DNA of 64,000 bases, taken from NCBI GenBank assembly GCA_022695795.1, contig MU404101.1:4562-68561 (forward strand), in the 5' to 3' direction. The position numbers and the translations under genes were made by a program. Below the pieces are notes generated by a model, which worked only from the letters and a program-made list of their open reading frames with translations, did no database searches and was not told the origin of the DNA. Below, one piece after another: positions 12,240-23,528 of the stretch. This DNA is from Biscogniauxia marginata (lineage: Eukaryota > Ascomycota > Sordariomycetes > Xylariales > Xylariaceae). Positions within the stretch are counted from its first letter, which is position 1; every line of letters begins with the position of its first letter.

Positions 12240-13573
12240 ATGGCATCTTTCGCGACGGCGACTCGTCTATCCGCACGGCTAGTGAGCCGGCGAGTCACTC
12301 AAGATGCTGCAGTACGAGGTTCGTTCGTCAATTGGAATCTTACGCAATCGTTGCGCTTACAAGGACTCGTCCAGGTTTTCGTACATCCGCTGCCTCCCTC
12401 GCGGCCCAGAACTTCACCATGCCCGCTTTGTCGCCAACCATGACCGAAGGCAACATCGCGAACTGGAAGGTCAAGGAGGGCGACTCGTTTTCTGCCGGCG
12501 ATGTCCTGCTCGAGATCGAAACCGACAAGGCGTCTATGGACGTTGAGGCGCAAGACGACGGAATCCTCATGAAGATTGTGCAAGGCGACGGCAGCAAGGG
12601 CATCCAAGTTGGCACCCGAATTGGTGTTCTTGCCGAACCCGGCGACGACATTAGCCAGCTAGCGATTCCTGCCGACGAAAAGCCCGCACCGAAAGAAGCC
12701 AAGAAGGAGGCACCGAAGGAGGAGTCCCAACAAATCGCGCCGGAAAAGGAGTCCAGTGAACAAAAGCAACCCAAAAAGCCTGGACAGAAGGCACCGCCGC
12801 AGACATATCCTCTCTACCCGTCAGTCGAACACTTGATCAAGGAGCACAAATTGGATGAATCGGCAGTAAGCGAGATGACGCCGACAGGTCCTGGTGGACG
12901 ACTGCTGAAGGGGGATGTCCTTGCCTACTTGGGTAGTGTGTCTCCCAACAGACCGGAAGAGATCAAGGCACGCTTCGTGCACAACTCACATCTTGACCTT
13001 TCTAATATCAAAATTGCCGCACCCAAAGAAGCCCCGAAGAAGGTAGCAAAGGCACCGGAAACGCCGATACCGGAAGAATTGCTAGTGTCGCTGCCTGTTT
13101 CTCTAGCTGCTGTCATTGAAGTACAGAAGAAGATTCAGGACAAACTCGACACTTTCTTGCCTCTGTCGACATTCATCGCCAGAGCGACGGAAGTTGCCAA
13201 TAACGAATTGCCTCTGCCATCCAATTACAAGCCCACAGCCGATGAACTATTCAACCAAATACTCGGACTGGACAAGGTCGGCCCCAAGGGCTCCCAAGGC
13301 CATTATACCCCACAAATCGCGGCTCTGCCAACATCGACCTTCACTGGTGTCGCACCAAAGCCCAAGGCAAAGATAGATGTCATCGACTTTCTCACAGGCC
13401 AGACTAATAAGGCCAACTCCAAGCCGAAAAAGCCATCTCTTCAACCCGGGATATCTACGAAGAACAATATATTTAGCCTAACCGTACCGAAAACCGAGGA
13501 AAAGCGAGCCAAAGCCTTCTTGCAAAAAGTGAAGGCCGTGCTTGAGGATCAACCAGGAAGCTTGGTCTTATGA
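12240..13573 (+). CDS. PDX1: Pyruvate dehydrogenase complex component X (E3-binding protein)
   Basis: Two exons, 12240-12318 and 12375-13573, with a 56-bp GT-AG intron carrying a CTTAC branch-like word; 425 residues. The splice joins a basic presequence to GFRTSAASLAAQNF, a typical mitochondrial leader. A lipoyl domain covers about residues 38-115 with the lipoylated Lys78 in ETDKASMD. After an Ala/Pro/Lys-rich linker, a peripheral subunit-binding domain lies at about 174-213 (YPSVEHLIKEHKLDESAV). The C-terminal half keeps some E2-like sequence but lacks the HxxxDG acyltransferase active site, which separates PDX1 from dihydrolipoamide acetyltransferase. It anchors E3 (dihydrolipoamide dehydrogenase) to the E2 core in the mitochondrial matrix. 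Starting instead at the ATG-like open frame inside the intron would lose the presequence, so the upstream ATG is chosen. Confidence 0.93.
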
Positions 13574-15580
13574 GTGAGCTTGAGTAGAGGGATATCTTGT
13601 AAACTATACCTTGTAATGCCGGACCCGGGAACATATATAGACTTTGTATTGATCCGCATCCTTTACATTATCAAGCCCATGGCACGGTGTGTAGTTTATC
13701 TTAACCGTCCTGGCAACCCTCAGAGGCTGCCAGGAACTGAAATGTGAAACGAGAAACGAGCACGGTGTTTGGAGGGATTACAAATTCTGGCAATCGAAGA
13801 AAACAACACAAGTTTGTTCGTTCAATGTCTATCTAACAATTTCCAATAAAGCATCTTCACTGTACTTTAGTTACCTAGCGCCTGGCCTACTGGTAGCTAG
13901 AGCCTATAAACCTGAGTAGATGGGGAACGAATTATGTTAGATAGGTACTCCTATATAATGTCCTAGCCCATTTTAGCAAGTTTACCTCTTTTAGAAAATA
14001 CTTGCTTCCCCGAAATCGCTGGTGTGAATTGCGATATCCTAATAGAGGTGCCAAATATATAGTTATGGTCCATCAGCCACTTACGTTGCATTATAAAGAT
14101 CATGAGATGATATTGTGTCGAATTTCGTCTTTCTGTCATGCTCGAAGATTGGTGTATTTTAGTGTTAGTTGATTAAGGAACCTGAGATGCTCTTCCAGTC
14201 TATCGCTCACTTCTTAAGAGGTAGTCTTAGCAATGCGACTAAATAGCTATAATAAAGACCTATCCTCCTTATATATCAATCCTCAATCTTAATCATACGT
14301 GCTATATCAAACACCGCGTCTTGACACGAAGCCTGCAGGGCATTTTCGACGAGGGAATAGGCGTGCTCGGTAGACGCAACTTAGTAAAAAAATTAATTGA
14401 ATCTCATGACTTATCGGTACGGTGGGCGAATAGTCCGCTCTCTTCTGACTGCCATAATAATGGGCGGAGTCAAGTCAACAGTTAAATGAACTAAATCGGT
14501 GGCATTTCAGATCCAAACAACCTACATGAAATCAATTTTTTATAAACGAAACCGGGGATAGCGAAACATGTGCTCGTATTAGATCATGCCTTGAGTTCCC
14601 GCGGACTCAATACTTAGGTACCTATTGCTTCAACAGGGGCGAGCGAAGTTTGGTGTTGCGGAGCTGCTACCCTTGCGCTTTCCCCTATCTTCTATCCGTC
14701 CGTATCGTGCCTCGGCTGTACTGTACAAGACACGGAGAGACAGAGAAAGTTTTATTATGAGCAAGCACGTCTATATTTACCATTTCAAGTATACCGAATG
14801 ACTATATTTGGAAAAAAAAATTTTTTTGAAAAAGAAGAAGAAAAAACCCCCTTTCAAACTTTTGGAAAGTGTTGCTAAGGAGCCAAGAGCCTCCCTTTCT
14901 TGGCAATACGATTTTTCTCTTTCTGTTCAGCAATCAGGTGAAGCGCCTCCCTATCTTCCTTCCAGTCTTTGTTTTCCTGTAATCGTCTCGTTTTTGCCAC
15001 AGTCAATATTATCGGATCGGGGGGTAGAAAGAAGAGAAAGTTGCGAATCCAAGGTCACGCCGTTTACTATCGAACATGGCTGCTTCAAGGGAATAAGCAG
15101 AATGGATGCATTGCCCGATGTAGATCCTCGATACTTCTGTTACTCGAAGTTGGATGGGCCCGTTAGTTTCGATTTTGGTTTGTTTGTCTTTACTGTACAT
15201 GTGATTTCCCTCGCCGCAGAAGAAAGCATATGTTTCTGCGACGAGGTTTGTGCGACCAACAACGGTTGGATAGGAACATAGCCGAGTACACGTAGTTATT
15301 ATTATTAGATTACAAAGAGATTCGATTACACGAGAAAACCTAAACTTCCTAGGTTAACCAACTCCATACGGAGGTAACACCAAAAACGCTACACCCAACC
15401 CGCGGCTCCGGTAACAACAACCATTAGCTCGTACAGAAGAGTGTCGAGAGATAGGTAGGTACCAACTGCTGCCGTGGAACGTTGAACCACACGAGTCAAG
15501 TGACCTAGCCCTGGGCTTGTCTCACAAAGGCTAATCCCACGTAGCGGAACACCCTAGACCCTGGCTACGTATCCCAAGGA
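13574..15580. other. Intergenic, no gene seen
   Basis: 2.0 kb between the convergent ends of PDX1 and the CoA-transferase. It is AT-rich with no recognisable coding. A 157-codon open frame on the plus strand near 14,808-15,281 begins in an A/T homopolymer and has no protein-family features, so it is not called. Confidence 0.6.
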
Positions 15581-17392
15581 TCAGTTCGACAACGCTTCAT
15601 CCCTCTCCCAGCCTTCCCAAGATGGCGCATCGAAGCCGTTTGGCCTCGTGGGCCGCACGTGGTTGATCTTCAGACCCTCCACCTCGAGGGCCTCCCTGGG
15701 CCATGCCACCACACCTCCGAAGCCCTCGCTATACGCGCTCTGCATCGTCGCGTCTCCAAACAGCGAGGGATGAAGCCTCTTGATGCTGTGAAGGGCGCGC
15801 CGGCCAACTTCATCGACCGAGTCGCTGTGACGTAGCTTGAAGAACTGTTCATCGTGACACTGGCGCAGTTGCTCCTGGACTTCAGCCGGGTACGTGCCAA
15901 GTGACAATAGGAATATGTCGTACTGCGAGAGACTAGTACGGCTGATCCAGCTGCCGCCCTCAGTCGCGCGACGGTAGAGGGCCGTCATGGCCGCAATAGT
16001 CCCGAGACAGCCGGTTCCATAGTCGGACATGGGAAAGGGTGGCACTACAGGCTCTCCGAGCCCCATGAACGAGCCTTGCTCCCATGCCACCCCTGTTACG
16101 CAGTCGGCGATCTGCTGCCAGCCTGGTCGTTCGGCCCATTCTGCATCTGGTACGCCAGAACCTCCAAAACAGTCTTCTGCCACGTAGACGATGCCGCGTC
16201 CACGCTTTGCCGCCTTCGCTGCAAGGATCTCGGGTGAGTATCCCAGGCGTGCTAGTGCGCCTGGCCGATAACCGTCGATGATTACGTCGGTAGTCGCAAG
16301 GAGTGATTCGAAGATCATGCGATCGGCGGCATCTTTGAGGTGTAGAGATGTCGTATGTTTACCTGTATTGACATCTAATTGGAAGATAGGGACATCTGGC
16401 AGTTGCGGCGAAGTGATCTTTAAGACGGATGCGCCATGCGCGGCTAGTGACCGACCAATCGTTGGACCTGCGATGATACGACATAGTTCGATGACACGAA
16501 TCCCCTGTAGACACTGAGTTGGGCTATCTTCAGTATCCGGAAACGGAATAGGTGGTGTAGACATATCGAGCTGCTGCACCGTGAATGGGGGAAGAGAAGT
16601 CATCACCCGACCATGGGAAGTCTGCTTGTATTGCTGGGCCGTGAGCGCGGGAACGCCGGCCTGACGAAACTTATGATTCCGTTGCTCAAGCTCAGCCACA
16701 GAAAACTGCTTGACTGCACTTTCGATAGTATTGATACAAAGACGGTAGTCGGTTAATCCGGGAAAGAAAGGGGGAAGACCTAGCATATTCAGCGTCGTGC
16801 TAGCTTCTAGTGATCCGTGAATATGATAGAAGGCACCAGAATCTCGAGTCTCATAGAGGCCCGCTGATAGGCGCCGGTATAATATTGACTGGGCATGATG
16901 CAGGTCGGTATCTGGGCATCGAGTTAGCGATCAACATAATATATCAAATTACTAAATCCAGTCACACATACCGGGGAGTCGCAGCCGGATTTTTGGATTG
17001 AATTTATCCAAGCCATCGATATTTGTGATATAGGCGGACATTAGAAAGCATGTCACCCGTTCTAGGTTGACTACGATATTCCTCCTAGGCTTACTACAAC
17101 GGAGGTTCGCGATAGCAGCTGTAGCGCACCCTTCGAGTGCCTTGAGTGCTGCACAAGTCTCTTGCTGAAGCAAGGGGCACGGAAAGCAGACCGTGTCCGC
17201 GGTGAGCGAAGGTTTTGTAAAAATGACACTTTGAACGTAATGTAGAAACTCTGCGGGCAACTCCGACTTGGAGGACTGTAACAAAGTCTCCAAGGCACCA
17301 TCCGCTCCTCGAGCTACCGAATAAGGTCGGATCCCCCCCTCCATAGGCATATTGATCGAATTTCGCTTGACAACCATCGGTGACTCTTCCAT
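15581..17392 (-). CDS. CaiB/BaiF (family III) CoA-transferase
   Basis: Two exons, 17392-16972 and 16911-15581, split by a 60-bp GT-AG intron; 583 residues. The junction gives RLPDTDLHHAQSILYRRL, which keeps frame and reads as one protein. The CoA-transferase III fold begins near residue 230 with GIRVIELCRIIAGPTIGR, followed by DVIIDGYRPGALARLGYSPE. The likely catalytic aspartate is in PFPMSDYGTG (about residue 437), where formyl-CoA transferase-type enzymes form an aspartyl-CoA anhydride. The 220-residue N-terminal extension is common in fungal members. Donor and acceptor of CoA cannot be read from sequence. The gene stands alone, tail to tail with PDX1 across 2 kb. Start choice: first ATG of the open exon; a start at the second Met (residue 6) is also possible. 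Confidence 0.88.
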
Positions 17393-20331
17393 AAGGATGA
17401 ATATTCAACAAGGCTTTAAAGAATGAAAGGAAAGAGAAAACCCCCAAAACCATGAACCACCCATTGAGTACTTAAAGCATATTCCCCCTAGACATTGAGT
17501 TCCAGCACATGACAATCAATACCCCATGTGACTGCACCAAAGACTCAGGGATCTATCTGTCAGCGATAATCTGATTCGGATGTGATTCATGTTTCGGAAG
17601 AGAAAACCGCAACGATAGCATCCGGGTGACCGGAGGCTGACGGTGATGTACATTTTCATATCCGCGTATGAACACAACTAGAGGGATGTCACCTAGGTGT
17701 GAACCGCGTGACCGTCGCTCCGCAAAGGGCCAGTAAGCAAGAATAAAGCTAAGCCGAAGCATCCTTCAACATAGACTAACGAAGTCTATTAGCAGTACAT
17801 CGGTGCACGCAGTGTAGCCGACGATGGTGTAGTGTTCTGTGGGATGGCGGTGCTTATGAAATGCCGAACCGTCTATGAGCACGAAGATGACGGGCGCCAG
17901 GTTTTAGTGTGAGCCATAAAAGGTGTTGAGGTGTCATTGGTTGTTAGTTAGGAACTGCATAGGGAGGTGACTCGGCGCTATTTGCTAGCATCTGTGTACG
18001 AGAGTTTTCCCATATTCTTGACGGAATGAATCCATCACCATGAACACACCATGGACATACCACGACCGTGGTAGACGAACGCTAACAAGGTGGCTCGTAG
18101 GCCGCCGAACGAAAATCTGGCCGCGGGTGGACAAAAACGGCTGGCATCTCGATAGCGGCATAATGCGGCGGCTGAAGAATATACCCAAGATAAGAGAACC
18201 ATGAACGGGGGTTGCATGCAGAGGTTGAATTCTCCCACCGAAGAACGCTTTTTGAAAGAAAACGGGCTCGGCGGTCACCACGTCACACCGTTGAGAATAT
18301 CACACACGGCCTGCAGGACGGGAAATCCCACGAACCAGTGGGACAGGACCGGTTCTTAGGCGATAGGTTGCAAAGGCGGGTGCATTATCCGAACGACGCA
18401 AAGAGGCATGAAAAGGGTAGGGGTGGTGTGGTTCCGCTTGCACGGCTATATGGCGCTCGCAAATAGTGCTGTCTTGAACTGTTTGACAATCTGCATCAAG
18501 ACAGAACCCCGGATGGCCATCCGAGGCTCTAAATGGCTAGAATAATGTGCATCTTCAGCGGTACGGACCGCGTTGCGCATGCCTTGAAGGGAAAGGGGGG
18601 GGGGGGGGCTGGCCGAGCGAGGAGATACCGTCATCATCGTATTCGTGCATGCGGATGTATGTGTCTAAGATGAAGATATCGTGATGACGGACCAGAACTC
18701 GGCAGATGGTCTAAACATTCGATCTCGAGGCTTTGGAGCCGCAATTGGGAAATAGAGCTATGCCTAGTTGAAGTTAGGTAGGTAAGTGCATACATAATAG
18801 ATGAGGTAATGTATGTACTTGTACCCAGGTACCGGGCTATGTATCATCGTAGGCGTAGGTACAAGATGCTCATGTATACTAACCTAAGGCAACGGAAGGT
18901 ATAATGGGGTTAGTTATAACCTACGGGTCTACCTCCTCTAGGTTGACTTCAATAGGCAGAACCGAGAAAACCTTATTATTAGGACCTATTATAGCTACTG
19001 TAGCCAATAGCAGCACGCTATTATTAGGTGCATTAGCCGATAGCCTAGGGCCTAAAGCTTGGTACTCGTTAAGGCGGTCTAGTTACATTGAGATCTGGTT
19101 AACCCCCGAGGAAGGCCTCCACCCATTCCACACCACCACAACCACATGCACATGCAACAATCGTCATCTCTAACCTAGATCTTTTTCTCTCCGACAACTG
19201 CCCTCCTGCCCGTCACATATCATATTTGCTGGCTGTCGGTTTGCAAAATATATACCGAGAACCTGGGTTGGAAGCAAGCAAAAAATATGATCAGTCACAT
19301 ATTTGTTATAAGTATTTGGCCACATCCTTCTTCCCAGGCACCGTGCTGCTTGTTGTTGGTGTTGTAGTCGTTGTTGCTTGCAGCCCTCGTTTCCCTCTTC
19401 TCCCTCTTAATCTCCTCTGACTTATCTCGCCTACATCCAAACCTAACGGCCATTCGCCCACGGCCAGCATATCCAGCATTACCGCACTTACATACGCCAA
19501 GACGCACCTCTGTCATCTGTCGACGTCCGGGAATGCTTCCCCCCAGCTCTGCCAGGCTCTGCGGGCAAGTCAAGATTACCTTGTCCTGCGCCTTGGTTGA
19601 TGCCAGAACGCCACCTTTGCTGCCATCCATGAACCCGACCCAACGGGAATTCCCAGACTGCCCAATCACGGCCTCGGCCATGCGTCGCCCTGTCTTCTTC
19701 CTCATCAATTTCTCATCCATCCCCCCGTCACATCATCATGGCAAGTTGGACGCGGTCGAGACCGTGGCTGGATTGGGCTACCATCCTTGATTAAGCCTCC
19801 CACCTGCGAGAAACTCGGCCCTTGCATTCCCACCGCACCCTAAGCTTTTCCAAGCTTTGCTCTTTTCAATGTCAATCTCCCGCATCCGACGCCTAAGGCC
19901 CGTCTCGACGTTCTTTTGCTTTTCTTGATCCCTTCATGTTGTCAGACCAAATCCCTCGCCTGTCGGCCCATTCTAGCGCCGTCGGTTGCGCCCTCTAGTC
20001 TGTCCATCTCCTCGATTACACTCTTGTCCGCCCCTTTGTCCCGCCCATCGCGAGCTCCATAGTTTGCCGAGTGGATACTGGACTGCCCTCGCTTGCTAAG
20101 TCTTGTCTGCCGCGCGATCCTGCTACGACATCCACACCCCGTCTGGCTCCCGATAGGGCTGAGTCTGGATCTCGTCCGCATCCGAGACCGACCCCCTCAG
20201 TCAGCCCGAGCCCGGCGCCGTTCCGAGTCGTCCCTAGCTATCGTCATCATTGTCCGACTTGACTCTTGTCATCTTGTGGCGACTTGTCGGATGGCGGATG
20301 TGACCTGAGCTTGTTTGTGGTTCTAACCATC
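17393..20331. other. Intergenic and probable long leader of the Zn2Cys6 gene
   Basis: 2.9 kb between two divergent starts. No gene is recognised. A 14-G run sits at 18,595-18,608 and TAGGTAGG words at about 18,775. From about 19,330 to 20,330 the plus strand is pyrimidine-rich (C and T), as often seen in fungal promoters and 5' leaders, so a long leader for the downstream regulator is likely. It holds a five-codon upstream reading frame listed separately. Confidence 0.55.
20291..20308 (+). promoter_or_regulatory. Candidate upstream ORF (MADVT) before the Zn2Cys6 start
   Basis: ATG GCG GAT GTG ACC TGA ends 23 bases before the regulator's start codon at 20,332. If the transcript begins upstream of it, ribosomes would meet this five-codon frame first, which could lower or condition translation. 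Transcript start is not visible, so function is inference. Confidence 0.4.
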
Positions 20332-23300
20332 ATGACACGACCTAAGGTCGACCCCGACAAAAGGCAACGCACCGCCCAGGCTTGCGACTCGTGTAAGCGC
20401 AGAAAACAAAAGGTCAGCCGAGTTCTTCCTTTACCCTTTTGTTCCCTGTAGCGTAGGACACCCTGCCTCGAATGTAGAGTTCCATGTCCTCGGCCACGGG
20501 TCGTTGTTCTGGGTCCAACGGTCCATACGAATCAAAACATGTGGAGCTCTCAAGCGTACACGGCACAAAAGGGCTGGGTCCTGTCCTGCGTTTCTTCCTG
20601 AATAGCATCAGGGTTTCTATAAGCTGTGACTTTCAGCAACCGTCTTCTAATGTCTATTTCTGTCTTACTCTGGCGAACTTGATGTGCACAATTCCCTGTG
20701 AATAGTCCCGCCCAAGCATCCCCGGTCCGAGTGGGCCTGACTTTATATGCGGTTACCAGCTTGCTGACGTGAAGGCCATCATAGTGCAACGGAGTGAAGC
20801 CTTGTAATACGTGTACTAAGCGTCAACTTGAATGCCAATACACGCCCACGAGCCTAGACCGTTCTGGATCCCAGGAATCCCTTGGGTCGCCTACTAAGCG
20901 CCGCCATGTTGAGAGTTCACCAAGGATGTTGAAATCCTCAGTCGATGCCGGTCAAAGTATCACAAGACGCACCCCATCCTTGCCGTTGTGGAATCAGCCT
21001 TCTGATGGTCCGGAAATGAAACCATTGATGCCAGATTTACCACAGCTAAAGCCGCCCCAGTTACTCGGCGGCGAGCGGGATTTTGACACTGGGTCCAGAA
21101 TCAGCAATGCTAGCGGAGCTGCTGATGAGGCGGAGGTCTATCCTTCGCAGCGGATGCTACAGGATTCCACGGGAAGACTTCGTAAGTATGCCTATTAGCT
21201 CCGCGGTGATTTGAGGGTATATATCGATTTAGGATCTAGCTTCGGCCGTATCAGTGTGTAATTACAGCCTCGCTACATGAGGGGGGAGCTTTTATTCTGG
21301 GTTATAGCGCATTTCGGGAAGACGGTATCATCAAACTGAAACACGAAATTGACTCTGGATGCTAATATATACGGTGTAGTATACGTCGGTGACTCCGCGA
21401 GTCTTTCGTATCTACAATGGATCCGTATGATAGTCGAGAACATATCTGGGCCATCCGATTTTACCGTCGACCCTCGAAGACATATGATAATGGAGAATAC
21501 GATTTCTCTCCCCCTAGACATCCGACCCACAGGAATTCTTCCGGACCAGAGGACGGCCAATATATTGATAAATTCGTTCTTCATAAACGTAAGTATCCCC
21601 TCACTTATGGGGAGTCGTCTCGCTCACTAGCTCAGACTGCAGGGTTCATCGAAGTGTTCAACAAGCAAGCTTTCCTGAAGTCTGTGGAGGAGTGTTACAA
21701 AGACCCGCTCAACGTTACCCCATCTCTATTATGTCTGCTTTATCTAGTGTTAGCAATTGGTCTGGTAATGGCCGCACCGTTTCCAGGATCTGACGAAGCG
21801 GCGGTAATCGACAAGCTTCGATCAGAGCAAGTTAGTCGGGCAGAGCAATTCTTCCGGAGTGCTAGAGGTCTCGCTGATCCAGTGTCCGGATTCGAAGATG
21901 CTGATTTCTGGTCAATCCAAGCTCTCCTTCTAATGGCACTCTATATGCTTGCTATTTCTAAGCGGAACGCTTCATATGCTTATTATGGTGAGATGACCTA
22001 CAATTTAACTTGTCCCTTCTCCGATACAGATCAGATTCCTCATTCTCTTCTTGTGTTTACGAAATCATGGCCTGACCATATCGAGCAGGGATGGCGGTGC
22101 GTTCTGCATTTGCTCTTGGACTACACAGAGAAGAAAGCATGGTGTTATTCACCCTAGAGGACCACAAAGTTCGAAAGAACCTTTGGAGGACATTGTTCAT
22201 CCTTGATCGCTTCCTTTCCGCTAGCCTTGGTCGACCGACAGCTATATCAGAAGAAGACTGTTCAGAAAATATTTTTGATGCCCTCAGAATAGGTGCAACT
22301 GCAGAAGAGTCGTCAATGAGTAGTAGCACTGAGGCGACACATCTAGCAGCACTCGATGCCGCTGTGAAGAGCTGTCACGTTATTGGTATTACCCTGAAAA
22401 GGGTGTATTCTAAAAGAAAGATCTCGACCACGGTTGCACAGGAAATTGCGGTTCGTTTGGAAAATTGGAATAGAGGACTACATCCCGCCTTACACTGGAG
22501 GCGAGTCATGGATGGACGTATTGATCCGACGAAAGGTATTGCCGTGCTTCACACTAACCTCCTACATTGCCACTCCGTCATTCTGCTCACGAGGCCCTTT
22601 TTTCTCCATCTCCTAAACAACGCCCGCGAGAACCTATCAGGAAGTAGTCACAGACCACCGCGTCTCAGTCAGAGAATGGAGAGTTTCGCCCAAACATGTG
22701 TTGAAGCATCACAGCACACATTAGTGATCACTCAAACCGCGCTTGATGGGAAATATCTTCCCCAAAGTAACCCCTTCGTCATGTGAGTTGATGCAGCTGC
22801 TTCGTGAAACATGATAGCTGATAACAGATAGACACTGTGTTTTCGCAGCAGCTCTTATTGTCCTGAGTAATGAATTCGCTTCACTATACCATAACCCTGA
22901 TGCGCACTCGTCTATTCACAGCGCTATATCTATACTTGGATTTTGCGCGAATGGAGACGCTCAGGCCGAACGGGTTTCATACATTGTCCAGAGTTTCCAT
23001 AAGGCAAATGAAGAACGGCCGCCAACAGCTAAGAGGCTATGTTTACCTGGGCGGAAGATACCTACGCTCGTCACTCTGTCTCAGAATAGTCATCTAGACC
23101 CCGTATCACATTTCTTTCATCGAAGTAAAAAGGAACAACTTGATCGTTTTCCTTCGGCCGTCGCACCACTCAAGGATCGGTCCGTATTGGCCACATCAAT
23201 ACCACCGGCACCTTCGGCAGTCACCTCCATGATGCCACCAGGCATCCAGCAACCGAGCCCGGAGGGTAGCGTGTCTCTGAATAGTGGCATGGCAGCTACG

Positions 23301-23528
23301 GGTGGCATTGGGCCGGGTATTGATACCCTTAACGGAGGTGATGCGGAAGTCGATTTCGATAGCTTCTGGAACAATTTTGCTCCTCCCTCTGCTAATGGAA
23401 TGGCCCTACCTCCGCCGTTACATCCTGCCGATAGCTTCGGGCCATACGGACTTGGTCACCCTCAAATGGGGCCAACAAACGGTCCACTTGTCAACGTGCC
23501 CTTGTACCACCCCTCAGATTTCCAATAA
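20332..23528 (+). CDS. Zn2Cys6 fungal transcription factor with MHR domain
   Basis: Six exons: 20332-20412, 20785-21181, 21380-21588, 21636-21987, 22089-22782, 22832-23528, giving 809 residues in one frame. Intron 1 splits the zinc cluster; joining restores CDSCKRRKQK plus CNGVKPCNTC plus TKRQLEC, the full CX2CX6CX5CX2CX6C pattern at residues 18-45. A low-complexity Ser/Pro linker follows. The fungal regulatory middle homology region runs from about residue 210 (LYVGDSASLSYLQ) through GFEDADFWSIQALLLM and GMAVRSAFALGLHREE to LGRPTAISEEDC near residue 393. The C-terminus is Pro/Gly/Asn-rich with DSFWNNFAPP, a plausible activation region. Introns 1 (372 bp) and 2 (198 bp) are unusually long; introns 3-5 are 47, 101 and 49 bp. 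The regulated pathway cannot be told from sequence, and no metabolic cluster is adjacent. Confidence 0.9.

Noticed and set aside
12332..12374. Starting PDX1 at the in-frame codon at 12,332
   Set aside because: That segment is inside the predicted intron, and the start would be GTG/ATG-like without a presequence; the upstream exon gives a good mitochondrial leader.
14808..15281. 157-codon plus-strand open frame
   Set aside because: Begins in an A/T homopolymer, has no domain, signal or intron evidence and sits between convergent genes.
18904..19173. 89-codon open frame near a TAGGTAGG region as a membrane protein
   Set aside because: Sequence is built of simple TTATTAGG-like words, and no family or splice evidence was found.
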